From the NCBI GenBank assembly GCA_014871385.1, contig CM026426.1, positions 80,023,566 through 80,087,565 on the forward strand: 64,000 bases of DNA. The letters are read 5' to 3'. The notes under the pieces are model-generated. The model was not told the origin of the DNA and searched no databases. It worked only from the letters and a program-made list of their open reading frames with translations. Shown here piece by piece: positions 1 through 13,920 of this stretch. A program made the translations under genes and the position numbers. How positions within the stretch are numbered: position 1 is the stretch's first letter; each line of letters opens with the position of its first letter. Source of the DNA: Ceratodon purpureus. Lineage: Eukaryota > Streptophyta > Bryopsida > Pseudoditrichales > Ditrichaceae.

Positions 1-2839
1 GCGTGAAGTCTCATGCATAGACTAATGCAAAGCGTGTTTCTTATCAAAGCCCATCTTTGTTGTAGTCCATCTAGCCTTGTCATGACCAAACGCTTCCAAA
101 AAGGTTTCAAGTAGTTAAAATTTGACAATCTCTTTACATACTAAGGAGCAAACCTTGATAGAAATTGTCTCATAAGAAAGGATCCAACGAGTTCAACACA
201 TGATTCTTCCCTCAAGTAGTATCAAAGTTGCAATTTTTATATCAACTTGATTTGATTGACAATTTTTCAAAACCACAAATGCATAACCATCAAATTTGTT
301 TGGAAGACCAATTTGAAACTCTTTTGTTTCAAAACCAATCGTTCTTGTCAAAATAGAGGCAAAGTTGCTTCTATTAGTGATGAAACTTGAAGCTTGGGAA
401 TTGCAAATTGTATTGTTTTAGATGCTCCATCATTATGGAGTCTTGCTATGATCCCTACAATCTTTGCAATTCTTTGTAATTAAGTAGTTGTTAAAGTCGT
501 ACTTCAAATGCTCAACTATACTAATATCTTGACCTTTGATCAATCAAAAAGAAGAAAGATTTTTTCACACAAGAGGATGATGTTGGTTTAAAATGTTTTC
601 TTCAACCTCTAAAATGCCTTCAAACCTTCAAGAAAAAGGACAATCGACTATCTTCAAGAAGAATAAGACTTCAATATTGTGGTAGAAGAAATATCAATTT
701 GGATGAGGGTAATCAACAAACCCTAAAATGATAGCATAGCTTCCAAAAGAGGGATAATCTACACTTTAACACAAAGAGACTAGCTTGGATATTTAAAATG
801 AGTTCAATCTTGATAAATTGTCATGAATGCGGAAATACAAGAAGAATGGTTTGTAGCTAAAAGAAATGGTGAAGAGAAAAATCAATAGGAAGAATACACA
901 AACAACACCAAGAAAGGTGAGCTAGAGCTCCAAGAAATGTTTTGCAAAGATTGTAGAATTCTTCAGCCTTGACTCCCATATTTATTGTAGAATAGTATGC
1001 TTCTAGAGAGACTTCCATCAACTTCTTATAAGATTTTTCAAAGGTTTTAAAGGCTAAGTCCCTAATTGTATGTGAAAAGGATCTTCAAGTTTGTATTGCT
1101 GAATGAAACCATGGAAGGAACAAATTGTTGTATCATCTTGTCTACAATGAGTTTATCAATTTTCAATACAAAGTATTCATTTGGACATAGATCATTTTTG
1201 ATGGCACAAAGACAATATGGTGTCAAAAACAAGCAACAACAAAACTGGAAGCTCAAGTGAACTCCTTGCCATTGCTTCCAAGGCAGTGAAAATGAAGACA
1301 ACTTCCTTTTCCACCCATCTAAAACAATACCTCACTATTACAAATCCTTGAAATGAAGAAAATTTATGACAGCGTTATGAGCACAAACTGCACACTACCC
1401 ACTTTTATATAATTTCTATGATAGATTTAGGTTCTTACTACTGGACATGGTTGTTTGTTATTTTTCTTGCCGCATCTACAACTACCTCATTTGAGTCTTT
1501 CAATATGTCCTTTTTGCCATTTAATTTTAAATCTACGGGGTGTTATTTGCATCCAAATGCCTTCAGCAAGCAATATGTTTCTATTATTGATTTAGCCGCA
1601 GTTTTTTTTTTTTTGAACCTTAGCGTCTCATTTGGATTTTGTTTCTGGGCGTCCTAGCGTCTCATGGATTCTGTTTCCGGAGTCAAAAGAAGTTGACTAT
1701 TCCCCTGATTTGCAGAGAACTTTGAGAGAGGTGGAGCGCCAAGTGCCCACTTTGAAACATAGAGATATTTATTTTATAACTACAATTCCGGCTACTTCAT
1801 TCATTTGTGCTCAATGACTGCTAGTTTTCATTTTTATTTTTTATTCATAGGGTCTCATTTAAATTGGAATGCCAAAGAAGAAACGTCCAATGGAGAATGA
1901 AGATGAGCCAGAGAGGAATACCATCTCTAAGCAATCTTGTAATTCACTGTACACTATCTACATTCAAAGTTTTAAACACTTCTAAACTCTTCCTTACAAC
2001 CATTTCTAAATTCTTTACTTGATAAATGGTGCATAGAAGTGCTAAAGTATTCTACGTTGAAGAACAATGGAAGCACTTCCTCATGCCATCTTAGTTAGAC
2101 TAGAATTCTTATTGTATGATGTATCCCACCTACTTTTTAATCATTCTGAGATTCTTACAAAATCATTTGTAGATGCTCCATCACTAGATTTTTCTCCGCA
2201 AAGATGTAGTACTTACAGCGATGGAGAGAAGTACATGTGAATTTCTACAGAAGTTCGTGGCATGGTGTTGTCCACCAACATTGACTACTGGCAAGGGTGG
2301 ATTGGAGCTTTTAATGATGATGAAATGTCACTAAAATCATCAAAGAATTTCTCAAACACATGTTTGTATTTCCTTTTACTTAATAATTTAATTTATTTTA
2401 TGTATATTTAGAATGTATGAATGTATGGTGTGTATAGCTGGTGACTACCATGTTGTGAACAATATAGCCACTAAACGTGAGTGAATTTGTGAAGAATATG
2501 TAGATTTGTTACAGCACTCAAGCCATAGCAGATTTCTTTCAATTTGCTTGCATTCAACAAAGTGTCCATTCATTCACAACATAGAAGTTTGGGTTAGTAA
2601 TTCTGACTCAAGATCCTTAAATAGCTTCATATATGTGAAGTACTAAATTTCCTATACAAGGATAGGGTGTTATTTTATTTTAATGATATTCTTTCACAAA
2701 ATCTGAAATTTAGTCCCGATATATTCCAAAGTCATAGTACCTACTTCCTGCAATTTATTGAATTTTTTTTCAATAAGTGTTGCAATTTTTTTCTTGTCGC
2801 TCATAAGATAGCATTCTTGGCCTAATATCTATGCTTTAT
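1..2839. other. AT-rich region without recognisable gene
   Basis: This stretch is AT-rich with only short ORFs (60-80 codons) on both strands that overlap each other and show no domain, no splice-site logic and no codon periodicity I can recognise. Around 1621-1680 a short phrase (TAGCGTCTCAT followed by a GGATT.TGTTTC.GG motif) occurs twice within 45 bp. I see no RNA gene. Confidence 0.5.
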
Positions 2840-3617
2840 GCCACTTAAAATATGACATGTAGCCAAAGATGGTTATTCAGAACAAAATTTACCATTTAGT
2901 ACAATTTGGTTCTATCCTCATTCACTTTGAGAGAACAAATTTAGAATAGGGCAAGACAATGATTTTATGTAGTTGATGGCCATGGTCAATGACATTCACG
3001 TTATAGAGCAGAGGAGGGGGAAGAAACTAGTCAGATTTAAAATATGACATGTAACCAAAGATGGTTATTCAGAACAAAATTTACCATTTAGTACAATTTG
3101 GTTCTATCCTCATTCACTTTGAGAGAACAAATTTAGAATAGGGCAAGACAATGATTTTATGTAGTAGATGGCCATGGTCAATGACATTCACGTTATAGAG
3201 CAGAGGAGGGGGAAGAAACTAGTCAGATTTGAAGATCTCATTTGACACGCTTAGTATTTGTTCATAGCTCTTATACACCAAATATAGTGAGACCACCAAG
3301 TTCTTCCATGCCTTCCAATTATTTGCCACTTAAAATATGACATGTAGCCAAAGATGGTTATTCAGAACAAAATTTACCATTTAGTACAATTTGGTTCTAT
3401 CCTCATTCACTTTGAGAGAACAAATTTAGAATAGGGCAAGACAATGATTTTATGTAGTCGATGGCCATGGTCAATGACATTCACGTTATAGAGCAGAGGA
3501 GGGGGAAGAAACTAGTCAGATTTGAAGATCTCATTTGACACGCTTAGTATTTGTTCATAGCTCTTACACACCAAATATAGTGAGACCACCAAGTTCTTCC
3601 ATGCCTTCCAACTATTT
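2840..3617. repeat. Tandem repeat, 2.7 copies of a ~293-bp unit
   Basis: Three near-identical copies start at about 2840 (phase marker TTAAAATATGACATG at 2845), 3037 and 3330. Copies two and three are about 293 and 288 bp; the first lacks roughly the last 100 bp of the unit, so its period is only 192 bp. The copies differ at a handful of positions (for example the base before GATGGCCATGG is T, A and C in turn), which suggests recent duplication. No ORF spans the unit. Confidence 0.92.
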
Positions 3618-6600
3618 GGTGTAAAAACAAATAATACAATAAAACAAAACTAATGGTATGTAAGTAAAAAATTGGATGCTTTTACAGATAATTCTATTCA
3701 CTAATATATATTATCCTTGCATAATACAATTTCGCTTTGTTCAAACCATGTTACTGCATAGACTACACCTTGTAATCCATAATGGTATAGTTACAATGAT
3801 ATATGTTCAAAATTTTACATTATGAAAATACAAGAAGTTACCATCTTTTTATCTAGCTCTATAAAGGAAAGCAATTAAAAATGATAAATGTCCTTTATAT
3901 AATAATTGATAATCCAATAAATATAACATGTTGAAAATGTAATATATAAAATAATAAGCATGAAACAAGAATAAGGTGTCCTTACTATGCAATAAATTAT
4001 CGAAGATTGTAAGGATAATACCTATTGCGTACGTCACTTAAAACTTGTCAAGTTACATAATTGAAATATTTATGTACAATTTCAATTTAAGGAGATGATT
4101 GTGCATATGACTTTCTTTCTCTACTTCAACAATTTTAAAGTAGAATGTCTTTAAATGTTTATACCATTATCGCAAAAAAATCAAAAAACTTACAAAGATT
4201 GTAATCAATTTTTGTTTGAAACTTTATACTTATACAATGCTCAACATGCATATTTAAGCATGTATGAACTATGTTGCATAATGTACATGCCTTTTAATTT
4301 ATTAAAAGACATGCGTCTTTTTCAAATGTGTTGTCAGTTCAATGAATACTTTTTTTTTTTAATATTTATACACTTTTTACTCATACAACTCAAAAGAACA
4401 ATGTGTACAATACACTTTGAAAAAATATTAATTTTTTCTTCAAAAAAATGATATTTGAAAAAATATACTCTATAAATTAGTTACACCTAAATCTTTTTTG
4501 ATAGTAAATTCTACATTTCAACTTCACATAAACAATAAATGTTAAGACTTCAATTGATTTAGAATAAATTTAAAATACGTTTCTAAATAAAACTAATATT
4601 GTCCAATCAATTGTGCCCTACATTACACTAGTGTTTTGCAAAGAAAAGGTTTTTTATTATTTATTTTTCAAAAATATCACACCATAAGTCATTTACTGAA
4701 AATTTGTTTTAAAATGTATCAAAAAATGGATTTTAGATCTATACTTCAAATTATAAAAACAAAAGTCACGGTTTTCTTACAGATACATTAGAATTTTGAA
4801 CACCTTACTAAACTTTGTTAAACAACATTCTTCAAAGATTAACACATATAATTTTATAATATTTCCTGATGTCTTTTTGGTAAACATTTGACATACGTAT
4901 AAAATGAGACATTTAATTGCAATATTATTTTAAGTAATATCTGCTGCTTAGATGTTTTGGTAATTTGAGTATAATTGGAAAGCTCTTGATTAAGAATAGA
5001 TGTTCATTGGTAATTTCATAAGTTTTAAAATTATAAATTAGTAAAAATCATCGTAATTGGTAAGTAGTAATTAGTTCAGAGTATCCAGTTGTTAAAAAAC
5101 TGATATCATATGGCTTCATACACGAGTAGTTGTAATGATTCAAGAACAGCAATTAATTCCAATAAAATGGCATTTTGTATCAAAATTCTAAAATTTAAGT
5201 CTATTAAAGCATTTACAAAACTATACACAACAAAATAGATTGATTATACAAGCTCCACTTTATATGAAATTAAATCCAACGATTTTCATTCAAATCGTAT
5301 AGAAAATGAAGGAGATTTGAGTCTTCAATATTTCAAAAATCTACATTTACAAAAATTCCAAATATCTAATGATTCGAAATTTGTAGAACCATACTATAAG
5401 GAAATAATTTAGGAGAGTATAACTAGAAAGTTTGGCTATGTGGATATATCAATATGTGGATATATCAACATATTTAAAAATTAAGTGTCTATTAGACAAT
5501 AATTGGATGCTATACATCGTGGTTTAAGATCATTTAATGTACTTCAATTTGCGTTTATATTGAATTTTAAAAAAAGACTAATTGTCATAGATGCACTACA
5601 ATTATACACATTTAATCATATGGTGTATCTACATTTAAGAAGTCCAATAGATACTTTAAAGTAATAATATTTGCATAGATACATAACATGCAATCAAATT
5701 ATGATTATCCATAATAAATTATCACTCTTTCGATATTTTTCTTATTCAGTGTCAAAAATAATAGTTGTGTGTGTTTATTGATATTTCCAACACATTTATA
5801 AAAATACACATGTAATCCATAAAAATATACATTTTACAAGTTAAATATATTAATTAAAAAAAATACCAATTTAATCAGACTTGAATATATTGCAAAATTT
5901 ATCATTTATTTAAGATTTAAATAAGCACATATATATAAATGTACTATATCATGCAAGTGTCAATCCAACACTTCAAATCATTGGCGCATCCGATACAAAT
6001 GCCAATATGATTATATAAGCCATCACAAAATTATACAACATATAAAACTTATAAATTTTTGCTATAGAGCTTCTTACCATCTTCTAATAAATGCTTGTTA
6101 CCATCTTGTCTTGAAAACATTCGAAATTTACTATTGTGAATCAAATCTTGACAACTGCAATCAATTTAGGGATTTAAAGTATTAAGGATTTAAATTTTTT
6201 AGATGGATTACGTGAAAAAAAATTGTCAATATATCGTTGATATCAATTAAAATTAGAACATAAGTAAATAAAAATGAAACCTAAAAACAAAACTGAACAT
6301 ACTCTAAATGATGACTTTTGTAAAATTGCTTCTAAAAGTACTTCCCATAGTAATATCCTACAGTCAAAGTTATAGGCATCTACAGATGGTAAGAATTTTG
6401 ATCCAAATTTAATTTCTGTTGTGTCTTGAAATCTTTCAAGTTTTTCTTCACAAATTGTTTCTTACTTTAATTATTCATTGAATGTTTTCCAGATGTGAGA
6501 TATTCTTGAGTTATATTTAGAATAATATAAAAAGCCTCACAAGTTACAAAGAAATTTACATTGGTGTGTTGTTATAAAAAAATTGATATTCAACTAAGGA

Positions 6601-9600
6601 CTTATTAAATTCTAGTGTCCTAGTCATAAAGTAACATGAAACATAAAATGTCAGAAGAAGTGAAAACTATTGCAATGCATTACAGCCAATACTGGACACA
6701 ATAATATAGGTTGTAATAGTCTAAAGTTAAAGGGAACTTAATACTTTTTGTTGATTTTGTGTGTGTCTAAACCCTAAAGCATGTAACCATTTCCACCATA
6801 AATTGTCTTAAGAGTATATTAAATCTTTACTATATAGTTTTTAAATTTACAAAAAATTAAAAATTGAATTTTATTTTATTTTATTTCACATATAATTTGT
6901 CTTTTATAAATAATTATGAATATTTGGAAATGATTAGATCATTTTTAATTATGTTTATGCCAATTCATTCTACAAAATTGAATTGCTTTGGAAAAACGAG
7001 AGATCATTACATAGAAATGGATGGGCATGTAAAAACGTTGGTTCAATTCAATCTTTGAAGATACTAAAATAAAAGTCTATAAAATTAAGGACAAAATAAT
7101 AGTAGACGATCTTACTTACTTATTTTGTGAAAGACCATTATAACTCTATCCATGCATACAAGATTACACTACCATATTTCCTAGATTTTTATTGTCAAAT
7201 CTATACCAAAATTTTGATATGGTCTTCATAATATCAAGAAAAAGAACCTTTCTTTGTATGACTAGGTGTATTAACCACCTTAGATCCTTTGCACCTATGA
7301 TGCCATTTCAAAATCGTTTCAATAAGCCACACTCATTTTATCAAATGAAAAATTAATTACCTTTAAACCTCTTAAGGAATTTTTGTTTACTCAAAGTTGT
7401 TATAGTTTTCAAATATCTATCATTATGATGGAATTATATAATTTTTAATCATTGAAGAAAAAATATATTTAAAAATTAGAATAGAATATGTATGCAAGTT
7501 AAGATGTAGATCTCGTGAGATTATACACATGATTCCTTATTTAGATTATGCATTGGCTTATTATGCATTGTTGATTTTAGAAACAATTTTAACTCTACAT
7601 GATGAAAATATTTGTTCATCCACTTCATGAAAGTATTCTTGTATCAACAATGGTTATAGCTTTTAAATAATTTTTTGTATAACATAATTATTGTAGCATC
7701 AAAGTAAAATAAAATAAATTATAAGGGAATGAAGTCTATTTATGTATTTTTGCATTGACAAAGTTGTATGTGTATGTTAAAATGTACATTTTGTAAAATT
7801 GTACACAAAAATAAATATAAATTTCATGACGTGACAATATCTTATATTGTGAGAAGACTTATAAAATTAAAATGTTCATATAAAGTATTTTTTTCTTTGG
7901 CTGTTCAAGTTCTAGTTTCAAAGAAAGAAAATAAAAACACTAGATTATAAGATGGCTTGTTGGCCACCCCATGTTATTAGCGCCTTTTGACGCCATCATA
8001 TAAACACATTATAAATAATTAAAAATATATATGATCAAAAAGTAAAAAAATCATACATCACTCACACAAGGTTTTTTTGCAAATACATGATGATTTTCAT
8101 AAATGATAAATAATTTATATAGTAAAAAGTTTAATCCATTCATTTACTTTGCCAAGGCATTTTTGCAACAACAAAGTACTAATAGCTTCAAAGCATTTCA
8201 CGTTATGATAGCATAATTTTGATTTGAAGTTATGATTCCTTTTACTTGAAAATATTCTATAATTAAATTAAAATATGAACACACATTAAAACATACACAA
8301 AGATATATCAAATATTGTCATGATGGGCCATATTTATTTAGCATTGACTAGACTAGTTTTGTATTAAAATTACATTTAATGAATTATTTAAATTTAAAGA
8401 AGTATTATTTTTTTTGAAAAAAATTATATCTGAAACATAAACATGAATATATACAAGATTGTAAGTAATGTTGATTTTGTTAATATTTTTTAAAAATTGT
8501 TGAAGAATTTTTAAAAACATATAAAGGAACCTTGAAAGTAGGAAGTAAGGTTGATATTTTTAAAAAGACACTTAAATTAGGTCTCCTGTCAGAATTCATT
8601 ACAAATCTTCTTTATTAGATTTTGGGAAAACAAATTTTCAAAATTAGAATTTCTTTAAAATAACATATGTTTAGTTTATAACATATGTTTAGTTTATAAC
8701 ATATGTTAAAAGAAACTTGAATACCATATATCTTTAATGATTTTTTTATTATACTTTCTTCATATGTAGAAGTGATAACATGAAGCATTGCATCTATGTG
8801 ATGCATCATGTCCATTTCTTGTTAAAATAAAATAAAACAATACTGCAAACTTTTGTCATATAAAACTCAGTATTTATATTAAGCATACCACTCCAAATTG
8901 TGAAGCCCAATGTCATTCCATTCAATTTTAGAATGAAAGGAAACAATCAAGATTAAATTTAATCTCATACTAATGTGCCCTTCAACACCTTAACTAAAAT
9001 TATTACTTAATATTTATATTTTAATTGCATATTCAACAAGTTTTTTTGGGAAAACCAAAATGTTAAAGGATACTAGTTTTAAGATTCAAGCATCTTCCTT
9101 TGTCCTAAAAACAAATTTTGGGGTCAGTCTTTGAGGAATCTACTGAAAAGAATGCCTATGAAAAACCTTCATGGTATCATTTGTTACAAATTTGTAGCTC
9201 CATTCTTTTGAAATTAAAATATATTTAATTCTAATTAAAGTGCATATTGGAACTTCATAGAAGCACTTAATGCTTGTAGAAAATTCCTTATACAACTAAT
9301 TTTTTAAAACTACAATCTCTGGCATGTTGAATTTGTTGAGTTTTAAACTTTGATATTACTCCGTGTCACGACACAATTCTCATACATCGTTGCATGCTCC
9401 ATAATTATAAATATTAGTGTGGTTTTTATTGCAATATAAATTAGATATTATATCAAGATAAATGGCAATTAGAACAATGGTTGTTTCAATTGCTGTGTTT
9501 CTAAATATGCTAAAACATTATGCCTCTAAGGATACAGTAAAGGGATTGTAATTGAACAATGAATAAAAAAAATTTGCTTGTTTGATTTTATGATCTTAGA

Positions 9601-12600
9601 ATTTTACATGTATAAAAAGAATTTATTTCAAGAACCATTTCAATGGTCAATTTTAATAAAAAATTTAGCGACAGTTTTAGTACAAATTATCATACCTGTA
9701 GGGCTGAAAACCATGACATGAAATTTTCGAAACCACATCTATAGCTGTATTTTGGACTTGATTTGCATCCCAACCAACTTTTGACATTGGCCTCACAATT
9801 TCCTACAAAGCAATATAAAATCTATTCATCACATGGAAATGCATCCTTCCTCATCATTCTTAGAGTTAATCTTCACCATGTTGTAAGACTCCCCCTATTT
9901 AACAGCACTCCCGACAACACCAACAGACGTCATATTGGCCAAGGTTATTTATCTACATAGATAATTGAAGTGTTTCCAGTTGTGTGGGCTTCAAATGACT
10001 CAAAGATTTTATTGCAAATAGTTAGGCAAATGGGAATGTGGAGACAATATGATTTCACCAACTTGATTTATACCATGTGAACCTTTTCTGAGGAAGTCAT
10101 TCAATTCTAAATTGTTTTGTCACCAAGTATAACTTAAATATAAAAATAATAGAAAAAATAGATAGCCAATTCAAAAGAAGAAAGATAGAGAGTAGCATCC
10201 TAAAATTCTCTATTCACTTTTATCGACTAATTATTTTTTCCAAAATAAAAAATATACTCTTCGATCAGCGAAATTGAGAATAACTAGAGTACCATATTAA
10301 CCCCCAAATGCCTGAGCCTATGACCACGGAAATAGACTTTGACTTTGGATAGTTTATTTTGCTACTATAATTAATGTAAAATATGAATTTTAAACTTTTA
10401 TTAGCTAGATACACATGTTATCTACAAGAAATAATTTTATCAAAATTAAATGTTTCAAAATGTAATTAATATAAAATTTCAAATCAAAACAAACAAAGAA
10501 AATTCATATCAAATATAGGTTATACTAAAAAATTATGAAATATTTACCATAGATGAATATGACAACCAAAAACCTTATATTAGTTACCGTGCTCAAAAAT
10601 TATGTTTTAATTCAAAAATATGATGAAAGAACCTAAAACCGTGGAAAATCAAGAAGTAGCCACGGTTATACCCCTTCATCTTATACTAGCTATAAATCAC
10701 TCCATTTTAGGTATTCTTCAAAATTTTAAATTGGACTGGAAAATAGATTTGCCAAACTACATTTCATTAGTTTATCTCAACTGCAAAAAAGATCATCCCG
10801 ATAGTCAAAATTGTGTTTCATCTGTCTGTATCAAGGAATTTTTGAATACATACACGGTATTGATCTTTTTGACTTTAAGGAGGCACCAAAATTCATGAAA
10901 TTATTATTTTGAGAATTTTTTAGTGAGGTTAGATAGATCTCTCTCAAATTTAACACGTGAAAAAAAATGGATGAAAAATTGTCATTTGGATGACAGTTAT
11001 GGAACTTGGAAAAATGAAAACGACCAGTTTTTGGTCGTTTAGGCGTTTAGGGGTTAAGAAAAGTAGCCACTATTAAGATTTCTTTATTTTAAACCTTAGC
11101 CACTAATACTCTACTGATATCAATATGAAGTTGATAACACAATAACAACCTAAGGGCATCTGTAGTGGGTCAGTTTTACAGTGAATAGGTTTTAGTTTGA
11201 AGTGAGCTTTACAGTGACGCACTAGAGATGCTCAAAGAGCATCCACACCGCAATCCCTCCAAACAGCCCCTTAATTTATGGAGGTGAGGGGTTGGATGGA
11301 AGTTGAGTGCCCCACCCCAAACACTCTAAAATTCAAGTCTATTCCCAAGTCTCCAAGTTTATTGCACACTCTCCAAGTCTATCCCTTTAGTACAAATCAT
11401 AGGGCATTAATTGAACTTGAACTGTTCTTCTAGTTTTCTTCCGGAGTAACCTTTGGTTAAATTTATTAGCTTAACTCAATTTTCAAGGATACACCTTTGT
11501 AGGACCATGATGCTTCAAACTTCATTAGTATATTTGGAACAACTATATAACAATCTAAATATAGATGTATTTTTATTATCCTCCTATTTTATTTTAGAAC
11601 TTTCATAGTATATTCTTAAAATTTACAGTACAATATAAATGAATGAATACTTTTATGTTTTTGTTTAAATGGAAAAAAATTTAATAGTGTATTTTTAAAA
11701 AGGTAAACTATAGTCTGATTTTGAAATATTTAAAAAAAAAGAAGAAGATATTTAATAGTTTATCAAATAAACCATAGGACAATCTTAACTTATAAAATAC
11801 GAATGTATAACTATCTTTAATTCATCAGCAAGTTGAAATTTGAGTTTAATAGGTAGTTTGTCATTCTGCATCTTCTGCCAAATGGAAGGCATCTTTAGAT
11901 ATTTTGCATCGTGTATACCACCTAGGAAACACACGCATACATCCAGAAACTGTCATTGATGATCACAAATTTTTTACAGAAGCACAAAGCGGAAATGATG
12001 TTGATTATAGTAATCATCGGGAACCTGTTCAAGTGGTTGTTTTTTGGTCAATTAAATATGTGAACTTTCGATTGTCCCCCACATATATGGTATTTTTGTC
12101 ATTTCTTCAAAGCCTTCCATGATTGTTTGTAATTTGTGTCCTTTGGCAATTTTGATATATTAATCATAAAAATTATCCACTTATACTTTACAAATCAAAT
12201 GGGTGTACTTAGAAGAAACAAACACCAATTCCAAAGAAAGACCGTGCTCTTCAGACAACTCCATCATGTGCTTTTGCTGTTGGAATTGCACCTCTTTAAT
12301 GTTTATCACTATTTTGTATAAAAGAGTTCAACATTTCCAATAGCTGCATAAATTGCAAGTATGACAAGTTAACTTACCTCCTATAATTTTTTTGCAAGAG
12401 TTCAGGTTGGTTAGTTAGATACCGACCATGATAGACTTCATTCCATTGTATTTGTGATCAATACTTCATCCACATAATTTGATTTGGGGTCCAATGTTGT
12501 GGAGGTGTTCAATAAGTTTTACAAAATTAATATCAAAAGATTTCTGCACGCTAATGAATTTCTAGATTTCTTTACCATGATTACTATCTATCAAAAATAA

Positions 12601-13384
12601 TAAATTCCAAATAATACATTTAAATTCAAACAAATAGTAAAAATATTTTAAAATAATCAAGACTAATGACTCTATAAATCAACATTGACACTATTAATTT
12701 CCAAGCAATTTTACATTAAAAACCATTCTGCATTACAGTTTAATTTAAGAATTAAAGAAAACTAAACTATGAGCACCAAAATATATCACATGATGTAAAA
12801 GTTGAATTTGAAATCTATTTGACTTTGTCCTTGAATTTTATATACAAAATTAATCAATTTTTATACTAAACCATACTTTATTTTATAAAACAAGTTTTAC
12901 TTTGTAAAACTATTCATGAAATAAAGAATCGAGTTCAATTTAATTTTTGATAAGCATCTATTATTTCCAAAAATAAAAGGCTACTCTATATATAAATTTA
13001 TGTGAACATGTTTTTTCATATATTTTTCTTGTTGTATTATATCTCTTTTCATTTGTTTTGTAGCGATACAATAATTTATTTTATTATTTGTTGAGTGGGG
13101 TTTAAGTAATTTTTAGAATATGGGATAAGAGAATGTGCAGAATGATGGGATGAAAACCTGTAGTAAAGTCAAGAAGATTGAAGTGCGAACTACAAGTTGG
13201 TCACTGAAAGGTAGTTCAAGGAATAATACGTTGGAAAATAATACTGAAAAAACTACATCTCCTAGAGAGATGTAGACTAAAGGGGAAGTTAAAGCATTTT
13301 TAACGCATATAACTTTGGTTGCTCCCATTGTGGAAACAAAAGAGAAGGAGAAGAAACCAGAAGAAGAATATAGTAGTGGAAGTG
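3618..13384. other. Long AT-rich gene-free region
   Basis: Nearly 10 kb of very AT-rich DNA. ORFs are at most about 100 codons and rich in Ile, Lys, Asn and Phe, as expected by chance at this composition. I looked for transposase, reverse-transcriptase, kinase and tRNA-like motifs on both strands and saw none. Small local repeats include a TGGATATATCAA doublet near 5440-5470 and an 18-bp array at about 8645-8705. Near 10640-10665 the phrase ACCGTGG is followed 20 bp later by its inverse CCACGGT, resembling the inner part of the 43.9-62.2 kb element's ends; this may be coincidence. Confidence 0.45.
8644..8706. repeat. Short 18-bp tandem array
   Basis: The 18-bp phrase AACATATGTTTAGTTTAT is repeated twice in full and then begins a third time. 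It contains the palindrome ACATATGT. It lies in AT-rich noncoding DNA and has no evident function. Confidence 0.85.
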
Positions 13385-13920
13385 CGAACCAAGGCTTAAG
13401 ATGAATCTGATGCAATATGGTGGATACAAAAATATTTATTGCGATATGGGCATAAAGATGAATTGAAGCAACCAAGTGCATTGTTGAAAGATAAACATAT
13501 ATATATGCGGCCATGGTTATTTTGTGGAACTCCAAATTGAGGCACAATAAATTTCAGCATGGGATTTATTTTATTGAGCAGAATAAAAGTATCACACTTC
13601 CATATTTACAGCAATTATATGTGAAAGAGAATCATTGGGCTCTTGCTTATATAAAGCCTGACATACAATTTTTTATGTTATATGATTCAGCAAGGCGCCT
13701 CTCATTTTATGAAACTGAAGAGCATGAAGCGCTATTGCAAAGGGCTATTAATGTAGCAGCCACTCGCATGAAATGAACTGATGTTTAACAACAATCAGAT
13801 AGTTCATTTTATGGTCTATATGTTATTGCGTATGCTCTTGATATTGCTAATGATATAAACCCTACAAGAATTAATTACATTAAACAAAAAATGAGGAGAC
13901 TTTTTTATTTTGTTTGAATA
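13385..13920 (+). pseudogene. Ulp1/C48-like cysteine protease fragment, degraded
   Basis: Three pieces in changing frames read like the C-terminal half of an Ulp1-type (peptidase C48) domain. The central ORF (13513-13776) has a His box, NHWALAYI, and an Asp about 16 residues later (MLYDSARR). Just past its stop, another stretch reads QQSDSS-FYG-LYVIAYALDIAND, corresponding to the usual Q...DCG...AIAYA block; the catalytic Cys position reads Tyr, so it would be inactive. An upstream piece (13391-13540) ends in a stop at CGTPN. Such domains occur in de-SUMOylating enzymes and inside several plant DNA-transposon families; the family here cannot be told. It is broken by at least two frame changes. 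Confidence 0.55.

Noticed and set aside
3849-4451. ORFs of 62-98 codons in AT-rich DNA
   Set aside because: Composition (Phe, Ile, Leu, Tyr, Lys) is what random AT-rich sequence yields; no splice or promoter support.
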